From contig NC_017910.1 of NCBI RefSeq assembly GCF_000262305.1, positions 3,348,001-3,412,000 of the forward strand: a DNA stretch of 64,000 nucleotides, read 5' to 3'. The position numbers and the translations under genes were made by a program. Source of the DNA: Shimwellia blattae DSM 4481 = NBRC 105725 (GTDB lineage Bacteria > Pseudomonadota > Gammaproteobacteria > Enterobacterales > Enterobacteriaceae). The notes below the pieces were generated by a model. The model was not told the origin of the DNA. It saw only the letters and a list, made by a program, of their open reading frames with translations, and made no database searches. Below are positions 36,633 to 45,435 of this stretch, piece by piece. The first letter of the stretch is position 1; each line of letters starts with the position of its first letter.

Positions 36633-38303
36633 ATGTCCTCCAGTCGTCTGCAACAGCAGTTTATTCGTCTCTGGCAGTGTTGTGATGGCCAGGACCGCCT
36701 GGTCACCCTCAGCGAGCTGGCCGCCCTGCTCAGTTGCTCCCGCCGCCATATGCGCACCCTGCTCAACAGCATGCAGGATAAAGGCTGGCTCACCTGGCAG
36801 GCCGAAGCGGGCCGCGGTAAGCGCTCCCGGCTCGCCTTTATTTACACCGGCCTGAGCCTGCAACAGCAGCGGGCGGAAGATCTGCTCGAACAGGACCGGA
36901 TCGACCAGCTGGTGGATATCGTGGGCGATAAGGCCGCCGTCCGCCAGATGCTGCTCTCCCACCTCGGGCGCAGCTTTCGCCAGGGGCGCCATATTCTGCG
37001 GGTGCTGTACTACCGCCCGCTGCTTAACCTGCTGCCCGGTACGGCCCTGCGCCGTTCAGAAACCCATATCGCCCGGCAGATCTTCAACGGCCTGACCCGG
37101 ATAAATGAGGAAAACGGGGAACTGGAAGCGGATATTGCCCACCACTGGCAGCAGTTAACGCCGCTGCACTGGCGCTTTTATCTGCGCCCGGGGATCCACT
37201 TTCACCACGGGCGGGAACTGGAAATGGACGATGTCATCAGCGCCCTGCAGCGCATTACGGCCCTGCCCCTGTATGCCCATATTACCGGGGTGAGCTCAGC
37301 TACCCCCTGGACACTGGATATCACGCTCAGCCAGCCAGACCGCTGGCTGCCGTGGCTGGTGGCCAGCACCAGCGCGATGATCCTGCCCCGGGAGTGGCCC
37401 TCCGTGAACGGTTTTGCCAGCCGCCCCTTCGGCACCGGCCCCTACTCGGTGGAGCGCAATAACCGCAACCAGCTACAAATCCGCGCCTTTGAGGACTACT
37501 TCGGCTTCCGGGCGCTGATTGATGAGGTCAATATCTGGGTATTAGCGGATCTCAGCGATGATCAAACCTGCGGGGTGCAACTCCAGACCACCAGCCACTC
37601 GTCACCCGATAACCAAAAATCCTTCGAAAGCCGCCTGGAAGAGGGCTGCTATTATCTGCTGTTTGACAAGCGCTCCCCCACGGCGCAGCGCCCTGACGTG
37701 CGCCGCTGGGTAAGCCAGGTGCTCTCCCCGGTGAACCTGATAGCCCACGCAGACCCCCAGTACCAGCGCTACTGGTTTCCGGCCTGGGGGCTTCTGCCGC
37801 GCTGGCACCATGCCCCCCAGACGCCCCATACCCCAAAACCCGCCGGGCTGAGCACGCTGACCATCACCTACTACCGGGAGCACGCAGAGCACCAGCTTAT
37901 TGCCCGGATCATGGCCACACTGCTGGCCGCCCACGGGGTTACGCTGCATATCCGGGAGACGGACTATCCGGACTGGCACCAGGGTGAAGAGAGCAGCGAT
38001 ATCTGGCTTAACAGCGCGAATTTCACCCTGCCGCTGGAGTTCTCCCTGTTCGCCCATCTGTTTGATATCCCTCTGCTACAGCGCTGTATTGAGCGCGACT
38101 GGCAGGGCGATGCCCGGCGCTGGCGTGCCGGTGAGCTGGATCTGCCCGCCTGGTGCCAGCAACTGCTGGCAGAGCAACAGATAGTGCCGCTTATCCACCA
38201 CTGGCTGACTATCGAGGGGCAGCGCAGTATGCGCGGCGTGCGGATGAACACCCTCGGCTGGTTTGACTTTAAATCCGCCTGGTTTGCCCCGCCGGAGCCG
38301 TAA
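36633..38303 (+). CDS. sgrR: SgrR, sugar-phosphate stress transcriptional activator
   Basis: A 556-residue regulator that activates sgrS during sugar-phosphate stress. The N-terminal winged helix (LQQQFIRLWQCCDGQDRLVT and LAALLSCSRRHMRTLLNSMQ, near residues 6-50) is followed by a large periplasmic solute-binding-like domain of the SBP_bac_5 type. Conserved parts include HILRVLYYRPLLNLLPG, ETHIARQIFNGLTRINEENG and the C-terminus RMNTLGWFDFKSAWFAPPEP. It is about five residues longer than E. coli SgrR and diverges mainly in the middle third. It is divergent from sgrS and upstream of thiBPQ, the standard order. Confidence 0.98.
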   Translation: MSSSRLQQQFIRLWQCCDGQDRLVTLSELAALLSCSRRHMRTLLNSMQDKGWLTWQAEAGRGKRSRLAFIYTGLSLQQQRAEDLLEQDRIDQLVDIVGDKAAVRQMLLSHLGRSFRQGRHILRVLYYRPLLNLLPGTALRRSETHIARQIFNGLTRINEENGELEADIAHHWQQLTPLHWRFYLRPGIHFHHGRELEMDDVISALQRITALPLYAHITGVSSATPWTLDITLSQPDRWLPWLVASTSAMILPREWPSVNGFASRPFGTGPYSVERNNRNQLQIRAFEDYFGFRALIDEVNIWVLADLSDDQTCGVQLQTTSHSSPDNQKSFESRLEEGCYYLLFDKRSPTAQRPDVRRWVSQVLSPVNLIAHADPQYQRYWFPAWGLLPRWHHAPQTPHTPKPAGLSTLTITYYREHAEHQLIARIMATLLAAHGVTLHIRETDYPDWHQGEESSDIWLNSANFTLPLEFSLFAHLFDIPLLQRCIERDWQGDARRWRAGELDLPAWCQQLLAEQQIVPLIHHWLTIEGQRSMRGVRMNTLGWFDFKSAWFAPPEP

Positions 38304-38399
38304 ATCTTTCGCAAAAGGTGCGCAGTCATTACAATATGGCGCTCTTACCGGGGCCGTCTGGCGGCGCTGGTTAACATCACGCCAACCAGGGAAAGTAAA
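38304..38399 (+). promoter_or_regulatory. thiB leader without recognisable TPP riboswitch
   Basis: A 96-base gap between sgrR and thiB. In E. coli the thiBPQ leader holds a TPP riboswitch (THI box). Here neither the CUGAGA motif of the pyrimidine-sensing loop nor the CUGAUCUGG strand can be found. Only a weak resemblance remains near the 3' end (CTGGTTAAC...GCCAACCAGGGAAAG). I therefore do not call a riboswitch. Confidence 0.5.
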
Positions 38400-39383
38400 G
38401 TGCTTAAACGACTCCTTCCGCTCCTGCTGCTGCTCTGCGCACCGGCCATGGCGAAGCCGCTACTCACGGTCTATACCTATGACTCCTTTGCTGCCGAATG
38501 GGGCCCGGGCCCGGCGGTGAAAAAAGCCTTTGAAGCCCGGTGCGGGTGTGAGCTTAAATTTGTCGCCCTGGAGGACGGGGTCTCGCTGCTTAACCGCCTG
38601 CGCATGGAGGGGAAAAACAGCAAAGCGGATGTTGTACTCGGGCTGGATAACAACCTGCTGGAGGCGGCCACCCGCACCGGGTTGTTTGCACCGTCCGGGG
38701 TGGATAACACGGTATTCACCCTCCCCGGCGGCTGGCACAACACCACGTTTGTCCCCTATGACTACGGCTATTTCGCCTTTGTGTACGATAAAAACAAACT
38801 CAAAAACCCGCCGCAAAGCCTGCGTGAGCTGGTAGAGAGCCCGGAAAAATGGCGGGTAATTTACCAGGATCCGCGCACCAGCACCCCGGGGCTTGGCCTG
38901 CTACTGTGGATGCAAAAAGTCTATGGCGCAGAGGCCCCCGCCGCCTGGCAAAAACTGGCGCGCAAGACGGTCACCGTCACCAAAGGCTGGAGCGAAGCCT
39001 ACGGCCTGTTCCTCAAAGGAGAGAGCGATCTGGTGCTGAGCTATACCACCTCACCGGCTTACCATCTGATTGCTGAAAAAAAATCCAGTTATGCCGCCGC
39101 CCGTTTCAGCGAAGGGCACTACTTACAAGTTGAGGTCGCAGGCCGCCTGGCAGGCAGTAAACAGCCCGCCCTGGCGGAAGAATTTATGCAGTTTATTGCC
39201 ACCCCGGCATTCCAGAACACCATTCCTGCCGGTAACTGGATGTACCCGGTGACCTCTGTCGCCCTGCCTGCGGAATTTAACGCGCTGATGAAACCGGCCA
39301 GCGCACTGGAATTCACCCCGGCGGAAGTGGCCCGCCAGCGCAGCGACTGGATCAACGCATGGCAACGCGCCGTCAGCCGCTGA
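38400..39383 (+). CDS. thiB: ThiB, thiamine-binding periplasmic protein
   Basis: A 327-residue solute-binding protein for thiamine and its phosphates. It starts with GTG and has a signal peptide LKRLLPLLLLLCAPAMA cleaved near residue 18. The mature protein begins KPLLTVYTYDSFAAEWGPGP. The stretches LEDGVSLLNRLRMEGKNSKA, VIYQDPRTSTPGLGLLLWMQ and VTVTKGWSEAYGLFLKGESD match E. coli ThiB closely. It delivers substrate to the ThiPQ transporter encoded next, and overlaps thiP by 25 bases. Confidence 0.98.
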   Translation: MLKRLLPLLLLLCAPAMAKPLLTVYTYDSFAAEWGPGPAVKKAFEARCGCELKFVALEDGVSLLNRLRMEGKNSKADVVLGLDNNLLEAATRTGLFAPSGVDNTVFTLPGGWHNTTFVPYDYGYFAFVYDKNKLKNPPQSLRELVESPEKWRVIYQDPRTSTPGLGLLLWMQKVYGAEAPAAWQKLARKTVTVTKGWSEAYGLFLKGESDLVLSYTTSPAYHLIAEKKSSYAAARFSEGHYLQVEVAGRLAGSKQPALAEEFMQFIATPAFQNTIPAGNWMYPVTSVALPAEFNALMKPASALEFTPAEVARQRSDWINAWQRAVSR

Positions 39384-40975
39384 GTCTTCTCCCCGGCTGG
39401 CTGCTGCCCGGGCTGCTGGCCGCCGGGCTGGTGCTGGGGATAGCCCTGGCGGCGTTCACCACCCTGTGGCTCAGCGCCCCCCAAAGCGACCCCGGCCACC
39501 TCCTGCAGGACAGTTACCTGTGGCATGTGGTGCGTTTTTCTTTCTGGCAGGCGCTGCTCTCCGCCCTGTGCTCGGTGCTGCCCGCCATTGCCCTGGCCCG
39601 AGCCCTGAGCCGCCGCCGCTTCCCCGGGCGCACGCTGCTGCTGCGTTTATGCGCCATGACCCTGGTATTACCAGTGCTGGTGGCGGTGTTCGGGCTGCTG
39701 ACCGTCTATGGCCGGGAAGGCTGGCTGGCCACGCTGTTTACCCGGCTTGGGCTGGAGTGGCACTTCTCACCCTACGGGCTGGGGGGCATTTTGCTGGCCC
39801 ATGTCTTCTTTAACCTGCCGCTGGCTACCCGCCTGCTGTTACAGGCCCTGGAGCAGATCCCGCCAGAGCAACGCCTGCTGGCCGCCCAGTTAGGCATGGG
39901 GAGCGGGGCGTTCTTCCGGCTGGTTGAGTGGCCCTGGCTGCGCCGCCAGATCCTGCCGGTTGCGGCCCTCGTCTTTATGCTCTGCTTCGCCAGCTTCGCC
40001 ACGGTACTGGCGCTGGGCGGCGGCCCCCGGGCCACCACCATTGAGCTGGCCATCTACCAGGCGCTCAGTTTTGATTATGATCCGGGTAAAGCCGCACTGC
40101 TGGCCCTGCTCCAGATGGGGTGCTGCCTGGGGCTGATGCTGCTCAGCCAGCGTTTTAGTCCGTCGCTACCGGCGGGCACGCCGCAGCCCCCGGTCTGGCG
40201 TAACCCCGGGGACAGTCTGCTCAGCCGCTGTACCGACAGCCTGCTGATCCTGCTCGCCCTGCTCCTCCTGCTGCCGCCGCTGCTGGCGGTGATAAGCGAT
40301 GGTCTGAACCGGGATCTGCTCCCCGTGCTGGGCTCGGCGGTGCTCTGGCAGGCGCTGGGCACATCATTGCGTATCGCCCTTGGTGCCGGGCTGCTGTGCG
40401 TGCTGCTGACCATGATGCTGCTGTGGAGCGCCAGAGAGCTGCGCCTGCGCCAGCATATCCTCGCCGGGCAGTGCCTCGAACTTTCCGGCATGCTCATCCT
40501 GGCGATGCCGGGTATCGTCCTGGCGACGGGCTTTTTCCTGCTGTGCAGCCAGACCACGGGGCTGCCGCAGCACCCGGACGGTATCGTCATCCTCACCAAT
40601 GCCCTGATGGCTATCCCCTACGCCATGAAAGTGCTGGAAAACCCGATGCGCGACATGGCCGGGCGCTATTCGCGCCTGTGCCAGTCCCTCGGGCTCCACG
40701 GGCTACAGCGGCTCTGGTGGATAGAAATGCGCGCCCTGTCCCGGCCCCTGGCCCAGGCGCTGGCTTTTGCCTGCGTGTTGTCGATTGGCGATTTTGGCGT
40801 GGTGGCGCTGTTTGGCAGCGACGATTTCCGCACCCTGCCCTTCTGGCTGTACCAGCAAATGGGGGCCTATCGCGGCCAGCAGGGGGCGGTCACTGCGCTG
40901 ATCCTGCTGCTGCTCTGTTTTCTGCTCTTTAGCCTGATTGAACGTTTTGGGGAGCGCCATGCTAACGCTGAATGA
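39359..40975 (+). CDS. thiP: ThiP, thiamine ABC transporter permease
   Basis: A 538-residue inner-membrane permease, a tandem duplication of the usual BPD permease unit with about twelve membrane spans. Each half carries an EAA-like cytoplasmic loop, seen as EQIPPEQRLLAAQLGMGSGA in the first and a corresponding region around RYSRLCQSLGLHGLQRLWWI in the second. These loops contact the ThiQ ATPase. Length is close to E. coli ThiP. The long overlap with thiB and the 17-base overlap with thiQ suggest coupled translation. Confidence 0.98.
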   Translation: MATRRQPLSLLPGWLLPGLLAAGLVLGIALAAFTTLWLSAPQSDPGHLLQDSYLWHVVRFSFWQALLSALCSVLPAIALARALSRRRFPGRTLLLRLCAMTLVLPVLVAVFGLLTVYGREGWLATLFTRLGLEWHFSPYGLGGILLAHVFFNLPLATRLLLQALEQIPPEQRLLAAQLGMGSGAFFRLVEWPWLRRQILPVAALVFMLCFASFATVLALGGGPRATTIELAIYQALSFDYDPGKAALLALLQMGCCLGLMLLSQRFSPSLPAGTPQPPVWRNPGDSLLSRCTDSLLILLALLLLLPPLLAVISDGLNRDLLPVLGSAVLWQALGTSLRIALGAGLLCVLLTMMLLWSARELRLRQHILAGQCLELSGMLILAMPGIVLATGFFLLCSQTTGLPQHPDGIVILTNALMAIPYAMKVLENPMRDMAGRYSRLCQSLGLHGLQRLWWIEMRALSRPLAQALAFACVLSIGDFGVVALFGSDDFRTLPFWLYQQMGAYRGQQGAVTALILLLLCFLLFSLIERFGERHANAE

Positions 40976-41660
40976 TGTCACCTGGCTGTACCGCCACTTA
41001 CCCATGCGCTTTACCCTGGATGTGCGCGCCGGGGAGCGGGTGGCCATCCTCGGCCCCAGCGGGGCCGGGAAGAGCACCCTGCTGAACCTGATTGCCGGCT
41101 TCCTGACCCCGACCCACGGGCAGATCCTGCTCAATGGCGAGGATCACACCACCACTGCGCCTGCGGCACGCCCGGTCTCGATGCTGTTTCAGGAAAATAA
41201 CCTGTTCAGCCACCTCTCGGTGGCCCGTAACATCGGCCTGGGGCTGGATCCTGGCCTGCGGCTGACAGCGGATCAACGCGATCAGTTGCAGCGTATCGCC
41301 AGCCAGATGGGGCTGAGTGAGCTGCTGGACAGCAAACCGGATCAGCTGTCCGGCGGCCAGCGTCAGCGGGCGGCACTGGCCCGGTGTCTGGTCCGCCAGC
41401 AGCCGATCCTGCTGCTGGACGAGCCGTTCTCGGCCCTTGATCCGGCCCTGCGCCAGGAGATGCTCGCACTACTGGATGAGGTGTGCCGCACCCGCCAGCT
41501 GACCCTGTTAATGGTGTCGCACAGTCTGGAAGACGCACAGCGCATTGCGCCGCGCAGTGTGGTGGTCGGGGAAGGCCGGGTACTGTGGAGTGGTGATACG
41601 GCGGCCCTACTGCGCGGTGAAAGCAGCGCCGCCAGGCTGCTGGGCATTCACGCCCCGTAG
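40959..41660 (+). CDS. thiQ: ThiQ, thiamine ABC transporter ATPase
   Basis: A 233-residue ABC ATPase. Walker A is GPSGAGKST near residues 32-40, the Q-loop is in FQENNLFSHL, the signature is LSGGQRQRAALARCLV, Walker B is PILLLDEPFSALD and the switch histidine is in MVSHSLED. The start MLTLNDVTWLYRHLPMRF aligns with E. coli ThiQ; an upstream in-frame ATG seven codons earlier is not supported. A GGGGAG Shine-Dalgarno lies in the end of thiP. The gene ends the thi operon and its stop overlaps that of convergent yabI by 13 bases. Confidence 0.98.
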   Translation: MLTLNDVTWLYRHLPMRFTLDVRAGERVAILGPSGAGKSTLLNLIAGFLTPTHGQILLNGEDHTTTAPAARPVSMLFQENNLFSHLSVARNIGLGLDPGLRLTADQRDQLQRIASQMGLSELLDSKPDQLSGGQRQRAALARCLVRQQPILLLDEPFSALDPALRQEMLALLDEVCRTRQLTLLMVSHSLEDAQRIAPRSVVVGEGRVLWSGDTAALLRGESSAARLLGIHAP

Positions 41661-42427
41661 CCCAGCCCCAGCACCCGGGAGAGGATATTCAGGTATTCCG
41701 GCATCAGGGGGTTGTGTGCCATCACCACCAGTGCCGCAATGGCGGCCACAAGCACCAGCGGCGCCAGCCAGTTCAGCCGCTGGCGGGGCAGCAGTTTCAG
41801 GGTTTTCCCGCCCCCCACAGGCAGGCTGCGCCACCAGCGCCAGCACAGCCACCCGGCCAGCCACAGTAACAGGGCGAGCCCCAGTAGCTGCCATTTAAAG
41901 GCAGCACTTTGTAACGCTTCAGGTATATCAATCGCGGCACCGGCGAGGATCCCCGGCATAAAGTAGAGCGGCGGCCATAAAATACAGCCGGTAATATTGG
42001 GGGCGATAAACTTGCGCACCGGCAGGCCCAGCATCCCGGCCACCATCGGCACCAGCGGGCGCGTCGGGCCGATAAACCGCCCCATCAGAATGGTAAACAT
42101 GCTGTGCTGGTACAGGGCCATCTCGGTTTTATCGAGCATCGACTTGTGCTTTTTGAGAAAGCTCCAGCGGTGCAGTGGCGCTTTAAACCGCCACCCGAGC
42201 CACAGGGAGATCCAGTCAGCGAGAAAACAGCCACTGGCGGCCACCAGCCACGCCGGGTAGAACCCCACCTGACCACTGCCGATCAGCGCCCCGAGCCCCG
42301 CCATCGCCAGAGTGCCGGGCATCAGCAGGCCAACCAGCGCCAGGGATTCCGTAAATGCCACCAGCCACACGGCAAACAGCGCCCAGCTGGCCGAATGGGT
42401 GATGAAATGCTCAAACAGTGCTTCCAT
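41648..42427 (-). CDS. yabI: YabI, DedA-family inner membrane protein
   Basis: A 259-residue polytopic membrane protein of the DedA family, a few residues longer than E. coli YabI. Conserved DedA features are the membrane re-entrant region GRFIGPTRPLVPMVAGMLGL near residues 115-134, the acidic residue in the first segments (FTESLALVGLLMPG), and NITGCILWPPLYFMPGIL. DedA proteins are linked to membrane homeostasis and some act as polyprenyl-phosphate transporters; the substrate of YabI is not known to me. It lies downstream of araC in the same direction and converges on thiQ. Confidence 0.95.
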   Translation of the reverse strand: MEALFEHFITHSASWALFAVWLVAFTESLALVGLLMPGTLAMAGLGALIGSGQVGFYPAWLVAASGCFLADWISLWLGWRFKAPLHRWSFLKKHKSMLDKTEMALYQHSMFTILMGRFIGPTRPLVPMVAGMLGLPVRKFIAPNITGCILWPPLYFMPGILAGAAIDIPEALQSAAFKWQLLGLALLLWLAGWLCWRWWRSLPVGGGKTLKLLPRQRLNWLAPLVLVAAIAALVVMAHNPLMPEYLNILSRVLGLGYGA

Positions 42428-42529
42428 ACCGCGTCCAGTAATAATACGAACTGGCGATTGTCCCGGCAGCGCCCGGTAGCGTCAAGACGCGGAGCCGGAG
42501 ATATACAAAACTCTACACCCGCCAGCGAG

Positions 42530-43387
42530 TCACCGGTCCATCAGCTCACATCCCGCCCGGAATTCACTGGGGCTGGCCCCGGTACATTTCTTAAATACCC
42601 GGGAAAAGTATAGCTGATCCTCAAACCCCACATTGCGCCCGACACTGGCAATCGGCATCCGGGTGGTGCTGAGCAGCAGCTTCGCCTGGCTGATGCGCTG
42701 ATCCTCACGCCAGTTAAGCACACTCACCCCAAGCTGCTGGCGGAACAGGTGGGATAAGCGGCTGGGAGATAAACAGACGTGCTGCGCTACGCTGGCAATA
42801 TCAAACTGGCTGTCTGCCAGGTGGTCGCTGATATACTGACAGGCGTCACGCACCCGGTTATCCAGCGGCGGGTTAAGCGACTCGCTAATCACCGCCATAC
42901 GGCGCAACAACAGCTGCTCCAGCAGGTTTATAGCCAGCAACTCCGCATAGCGCCCGCCGCTCTGGGCGGCATCAATCACTTGCGAAAACAGCGTGGAAAA
43001 GCGCGACAGGTGCTCGTCATCCGGCCGGTAAATACCGGTCTGGGCAAACAGCAGCGGCCAGTTGAGCCACTCCATCCAGTAGGCCCGGGGGCGGAAATAG
43101 ACCCACTGGTGATACCAGCAGCTGCTCTGCGGGTGGCGGCCATAGTGGTGAATCTCCCCCGGCGGAAACAGCAAAATATCGCCGGGTTTACAGCAATACT
43201 GATTCTCCTGGTTGTAGACCAGCCCCTCCCCCCGGATGGTCAGATTGAGGATAAACCCCTTCATGCCCAGCGGCCGGTCAATAAAAAAATCCAGCGGCCC
43301 GTCGGCCTCTATGGGGGTCAGCCCCGCGACCAGGTGGGCATTAAACGAGTAACCGGGTAACAGGGGATCGTTTTGTGGTTCGGCCAT
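42530..43387 (-). CDS. araC: AraC, arabinose-responsive transcriptional regulator
   Basis: A 285-residue regulator that represses and activates araBAD. The N-terminal arm and arabinose pocket are conserved: P8, T24 and R38 in NDPLLPGYSF..., GLTPIE and FFIDRPLGMKGF, with HHYGRHP and WYHQWVYFRPRAYW further in. The C-terminal AraC/XylS domain has two helix-turn-helix units (FDIASVAQHVCLSPSRLSHL and a second around TTRMPIASVGRNVGFEDQLY), almost identical to E. coli. The tail after EFRAGCE is shorter than in E. coli. The start MAEPQNDPLL is set by homology; a 12-codon upstream extension would run toward the araO2 leader and is not supported. Confidence 0.98.
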   Translation of the reverse strand: MAEPQNDPLLPGYSFNAHLVAGLTPIEADGPLDFFIDRPLGMKGFILNLTIRGEGLVYNQENQYCCKPGDILLFPPGEIHHYGRHPQSSCWYHQWVYFRPRAYWMEWLNWPLLFAQTGIYRPDDEHLSRFSTLFSQVIDAAQSGGRYAELLAINLLEQLLLRRMAVISESLNPPLDNRVRDACQYISDHLADSQFDIASVAQHVCLSPSRLSHLFRQQLGVSVLNWREDQRISQAKLLLSTTRMPIASVGRNVGFEDQLYFSRVFKKCTGASPSEFRAGCELMDR

Positions 43388-43417
43388 AACGCGCGCTCCT
43401 CGGCAGCTTTGTACAGA

Positions 43418-43435
43418 AACCATTTGTCCATATTG
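43418..43435. promoter_or_regulatory. araO2 operator
   Basis: AACCATTTGTCCATATTG lies 30 bases upstream of the araC start, in the araC leader. It differs from the E. coli O2 sequence AACCAATTGTCCATATTG at one base. In E. coli an AraC dimer bridges O2 and I1 to form the repression loop. Confidence 0.9.
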
Positions 43436-43548
43436 ACGGTTTATTTTCTTATTGCCCCTCCGGCACGCCCGTTGCCCGCGTTAACCCCTTACGGACCGCA
43501 TGCCGCCAGAATTCAGACCGGATATTTCCCTCAGAAGCCATAACAGAA

Positions 43549-43588
43549 GTGTCTATAACTGCGGCAGATATGTCCACATTGAATATTT
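43549..43588. promoter_or_regulatory. araO1 operator
   Basis: GTGTCTATAACTGCGGCAG followed by a GTCCACATTGAATATT half matches the E. coli O1 left and right half-sites at most positions. It controls araC transcription by autorepression. Confidence 0.82.
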
Positions 43589-43601
43589 GCGGGGCGTCAC
43601 A
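43586..43601. promoter_or_regulatory. CRP-binding site of the ara control region
   Basis: TTTGC-N6-TCACA, next to araO1 and upstream of araI1. The right half TCACA is perfect and the left half weak, as in E. coli (TTTGCACGGCGTCACA). It should couple arabinose genes to cAMP-CRP. Confidence 0.8.
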
Positions 43602-43614
43602 GTTCTCATCCTGA

Positions 43615-43652
43615 CAGCCAGATAATCCATAAGATCAGCGTTTGAAGCCTGA
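43615..43652 (+). promoter_or_regulatory. araI1-araI2 activator sites
   Basis: I1 is CAGCCAGATAATCCATA at 43615-43631 and I2 is CAGCGTTTGAAGCCTGA at 43636-43652, 21 bases apart start to start as in E. coli. I1 keeps the TCCATA box (E. coli TAGCATTTTTATCCATA); I2 keeps AGCG and CCTGA and overlaps the -35 by 4 bases, as in E. coli. Arabinose-bound AraC occupies I1-I2 to activate araBAD. Confidence 0.85.
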
Positions 43653-43678
43653 CCGGTTTTTGCCACGGACTCTACTGT
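43649..43678 (+). promoter_or_regulatory. pBAD promoter
   Basis: CTGACC (-35) and TACTGT (-10) are separated by 18 bases. The E. coli pBAD hexamers are CTGACG and TACTGT with the same spacing. The weak -35 explains the dependence on AraC at I2. Confidence 0.88.
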
Positions 43679-43712
43679 TCAGTCATATCTGTTTAATCCA
43701 TGGAGTGATCTG

Positions 43713-45425
43713 ATGGCAATTGCACTGGGTCTGGACTTTGGTAGTGATTCCGTTCGCGCGCTGGCGGTAGACTGCGCCACCGGCCAGGAGCTGGCGAGTA
43801 GCGTAGCGTGGTACTCCCGCTGGCAGCAGGGGCAATTTTGCGATGCCTCCCGCAACCAGTTTCGCCACCACCCGCGCGATTATATTGAATCAATGGAGCA
43901 GGCGCTGTGCGGCGCACTGGCCGGGCTGAGCGACGAGCAGCGGGCCCGCGTGGTCGGTATCGGGGTCGATACCACCGGCTCCACCCCCGCGCCGGTCAAT
44001 GCCCGTGGTGAAGTGCTGGCCCTGCTGCCGGAATTTGCCGACAACCCGAATGCCATGTTTGTGCTGTGGAAAGACCACACGGCAGTCGAAGAGGCGGAAG
44101 CCATCACCCGCCTGTGCCATCAGACCGGCAAAACCGATTACTCGCGCTATATCGGCGGCGTGTACTCCAGCGAGTGGTTCTGGGCCAAAATACTCCACGT
44201 CACGAAAGGCGACGGGGCCGTCGCGCAAAGCGCCGCCTCCTGGGTTGAACTCTGCGACTGGATCCCGGCCCTGCTGAGCGGGACCACGGCACCCGGTCAG
44301 TTAAAGCGCAGCCGCTGCGCCGCAGGCCATAAAGCCCTGTGGCATGAAAGCTGGGGCGGGCTCCCCCCGGCCAGCTTCTTTGATGAGCTGGACCCGGTGA
44401 TTAACCGCCATCTTGAATACCCGCTGTTTACCGACACCTGGACTGCGGATGTGCCGGTCGGCACCCTGAGCCCGGAGTGGGCCCAGCGCCTGGGGCTGCC
44501 CCGGAGCGTGGTGATTGCCGGTGGCGCCTTTGACTGCCATATGGGGGCGGTAGGCGCAGGCGCCCGGCCCAACACCCTGGTGAAAGTGATTGGGACTTCC
44601 ACCTGCGATATTCTCACCGCCAGCCCGCACAGCGTGGGCGACACCACCGTGAAAGGTATCTGCGGCCAGGTTGACGGCAGCGTGGTGCCGGGCTTTATCG
44701 GTATGGAGGCGGGCCAGTCTGCGTTTGGTGATATTTACGCCTGGTTCAGCCGGGTGCTGAGCTGGCCGCTGGATCAGCTCGCACAGCAACACCCGGAGCT
44801 GGCAGAGCAGATAGCCGCCAGCAAAAAACAGCTGCTGCCCGTCCTGACCGCCGCCTGGGCGAAAGATCCGCATCTGGAACACTTACCGGTGATCCTCGAC
44901 TGGTTTAACGGCCGGCGCACCCCTTATGCCAACCAGCGCCTGAAGGGCGTTATCACCGATCTGAACCTCGGCACCGATGCCCCGGCCCTGTTTGGCGGGC
45001 TGATTGCCGCCACCGCCTTCGGCGCCAGAGCCATTATGGAGTGCTTTATCCACCAGGGGGTTCCGGTCAACCACGTGATGGCGCTGGGCGGGATCGCCCG
45101 CAAAAACCTGACCATCATGCAGGTGTGCTGCGACGTGCTCAACCGCCCGCTGCAGATTGTTGAATCTGACCAGTGCTGCGCCCTGGGGGCGGCCATCTTT
45201 GGTGCCGTTGCCGCCGGGGTTTACGCCGATATCCCCGCTGCCCAGCAGCATATGGCAAGCCCCGTTGAACATACCCTGCAACCCAGTGCCCCGGAGGCCG
45301 CACGCTTTGAACAACTGTATCAGCGCTACCTGCAATGGTCCGCCAGCGCTGAGCAACACTATCTTCCTGCCGCAACCGCTTCACAGCCCGCCGCTGCGGC
45401 AGGCCATGTAGCCCTGACCCGTTAA
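43713..45425 (+). CDS. araB: AraB, L-ribulokinase
   Basis: A 570-residue FGGY-family sugar kinase that phosphorylates L-ribulose to L-ribulose 5-phosphate. The N-terminal phosphate loop ALGLDFGSDSVRALAVD, the substrate region GIGVDTTGSTPAPV, the IGTSTCDIL phosphate motif and the C-terminal ALGGIARKNLTIMQV adenosine motif are all present. It is about four residues longer than E. coli AraB, with an Ala/Pro-rich C-terminal end. It is the first gene of araBAD, 10 bases before araA, behind the full AraC and CRP control region. Confidence 0.98.
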   Translation: MAIALGLDFGSDSVRALAVDCATGQELASSVAWYSRWQQGQFCDASRNQFRHHPRDYIESMEQALCGALAGLSDEQRARVVGIGVDTTGSTPAPVNARGEVLALLPEFADNPNAMFVLWKDHTAVEEAEAITRLCHQTGKTDYSRYIGGVYSSEWFWAKILHVTKGDGAVAQSAASWVELCDWIPALLSGTTAPGQLKRSRCAAGHKALWHESWGGLPPASFFDELDPVINRHLEYPLFTDTWTADVPVGTLSPEWAQRLGLPRSVVIAGGAFDCHMGAVGAGARPNTLVKVIGTSTCDILTASPHSVGDTTVKGICGQVDGSVVPGFIGMEAGQSAFGDIYAWFSRVLSWPLDQLAQQHPELAEQIAASKKQLLPVLTAAWAKDPHLEHLPVILDWFNGRRTPYANQRLKGVITDLNLGTDAPALFGGLIAATAFGARAIMECFIHQGVPVNHVMALGGIARKNLTIMQVCCDVLNRPLQIVESDQCCALGAAIFGAVAAGVYADIPAAQQHMASPVEHTLQPSAPEAARFEQLYQRYLQWSASAEQHYLPAATASQPAAAAGHVALTR

Positions 45426-45435
45426 GGACATGAAC

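Noticed and set aside
38304..38399. TPP riboswitch in the thiB leader
   Set aside because: The invariant CUGAGA and CUGAUCUGG motifs are missing; the remaining similarity is too weak to annotate as functional.
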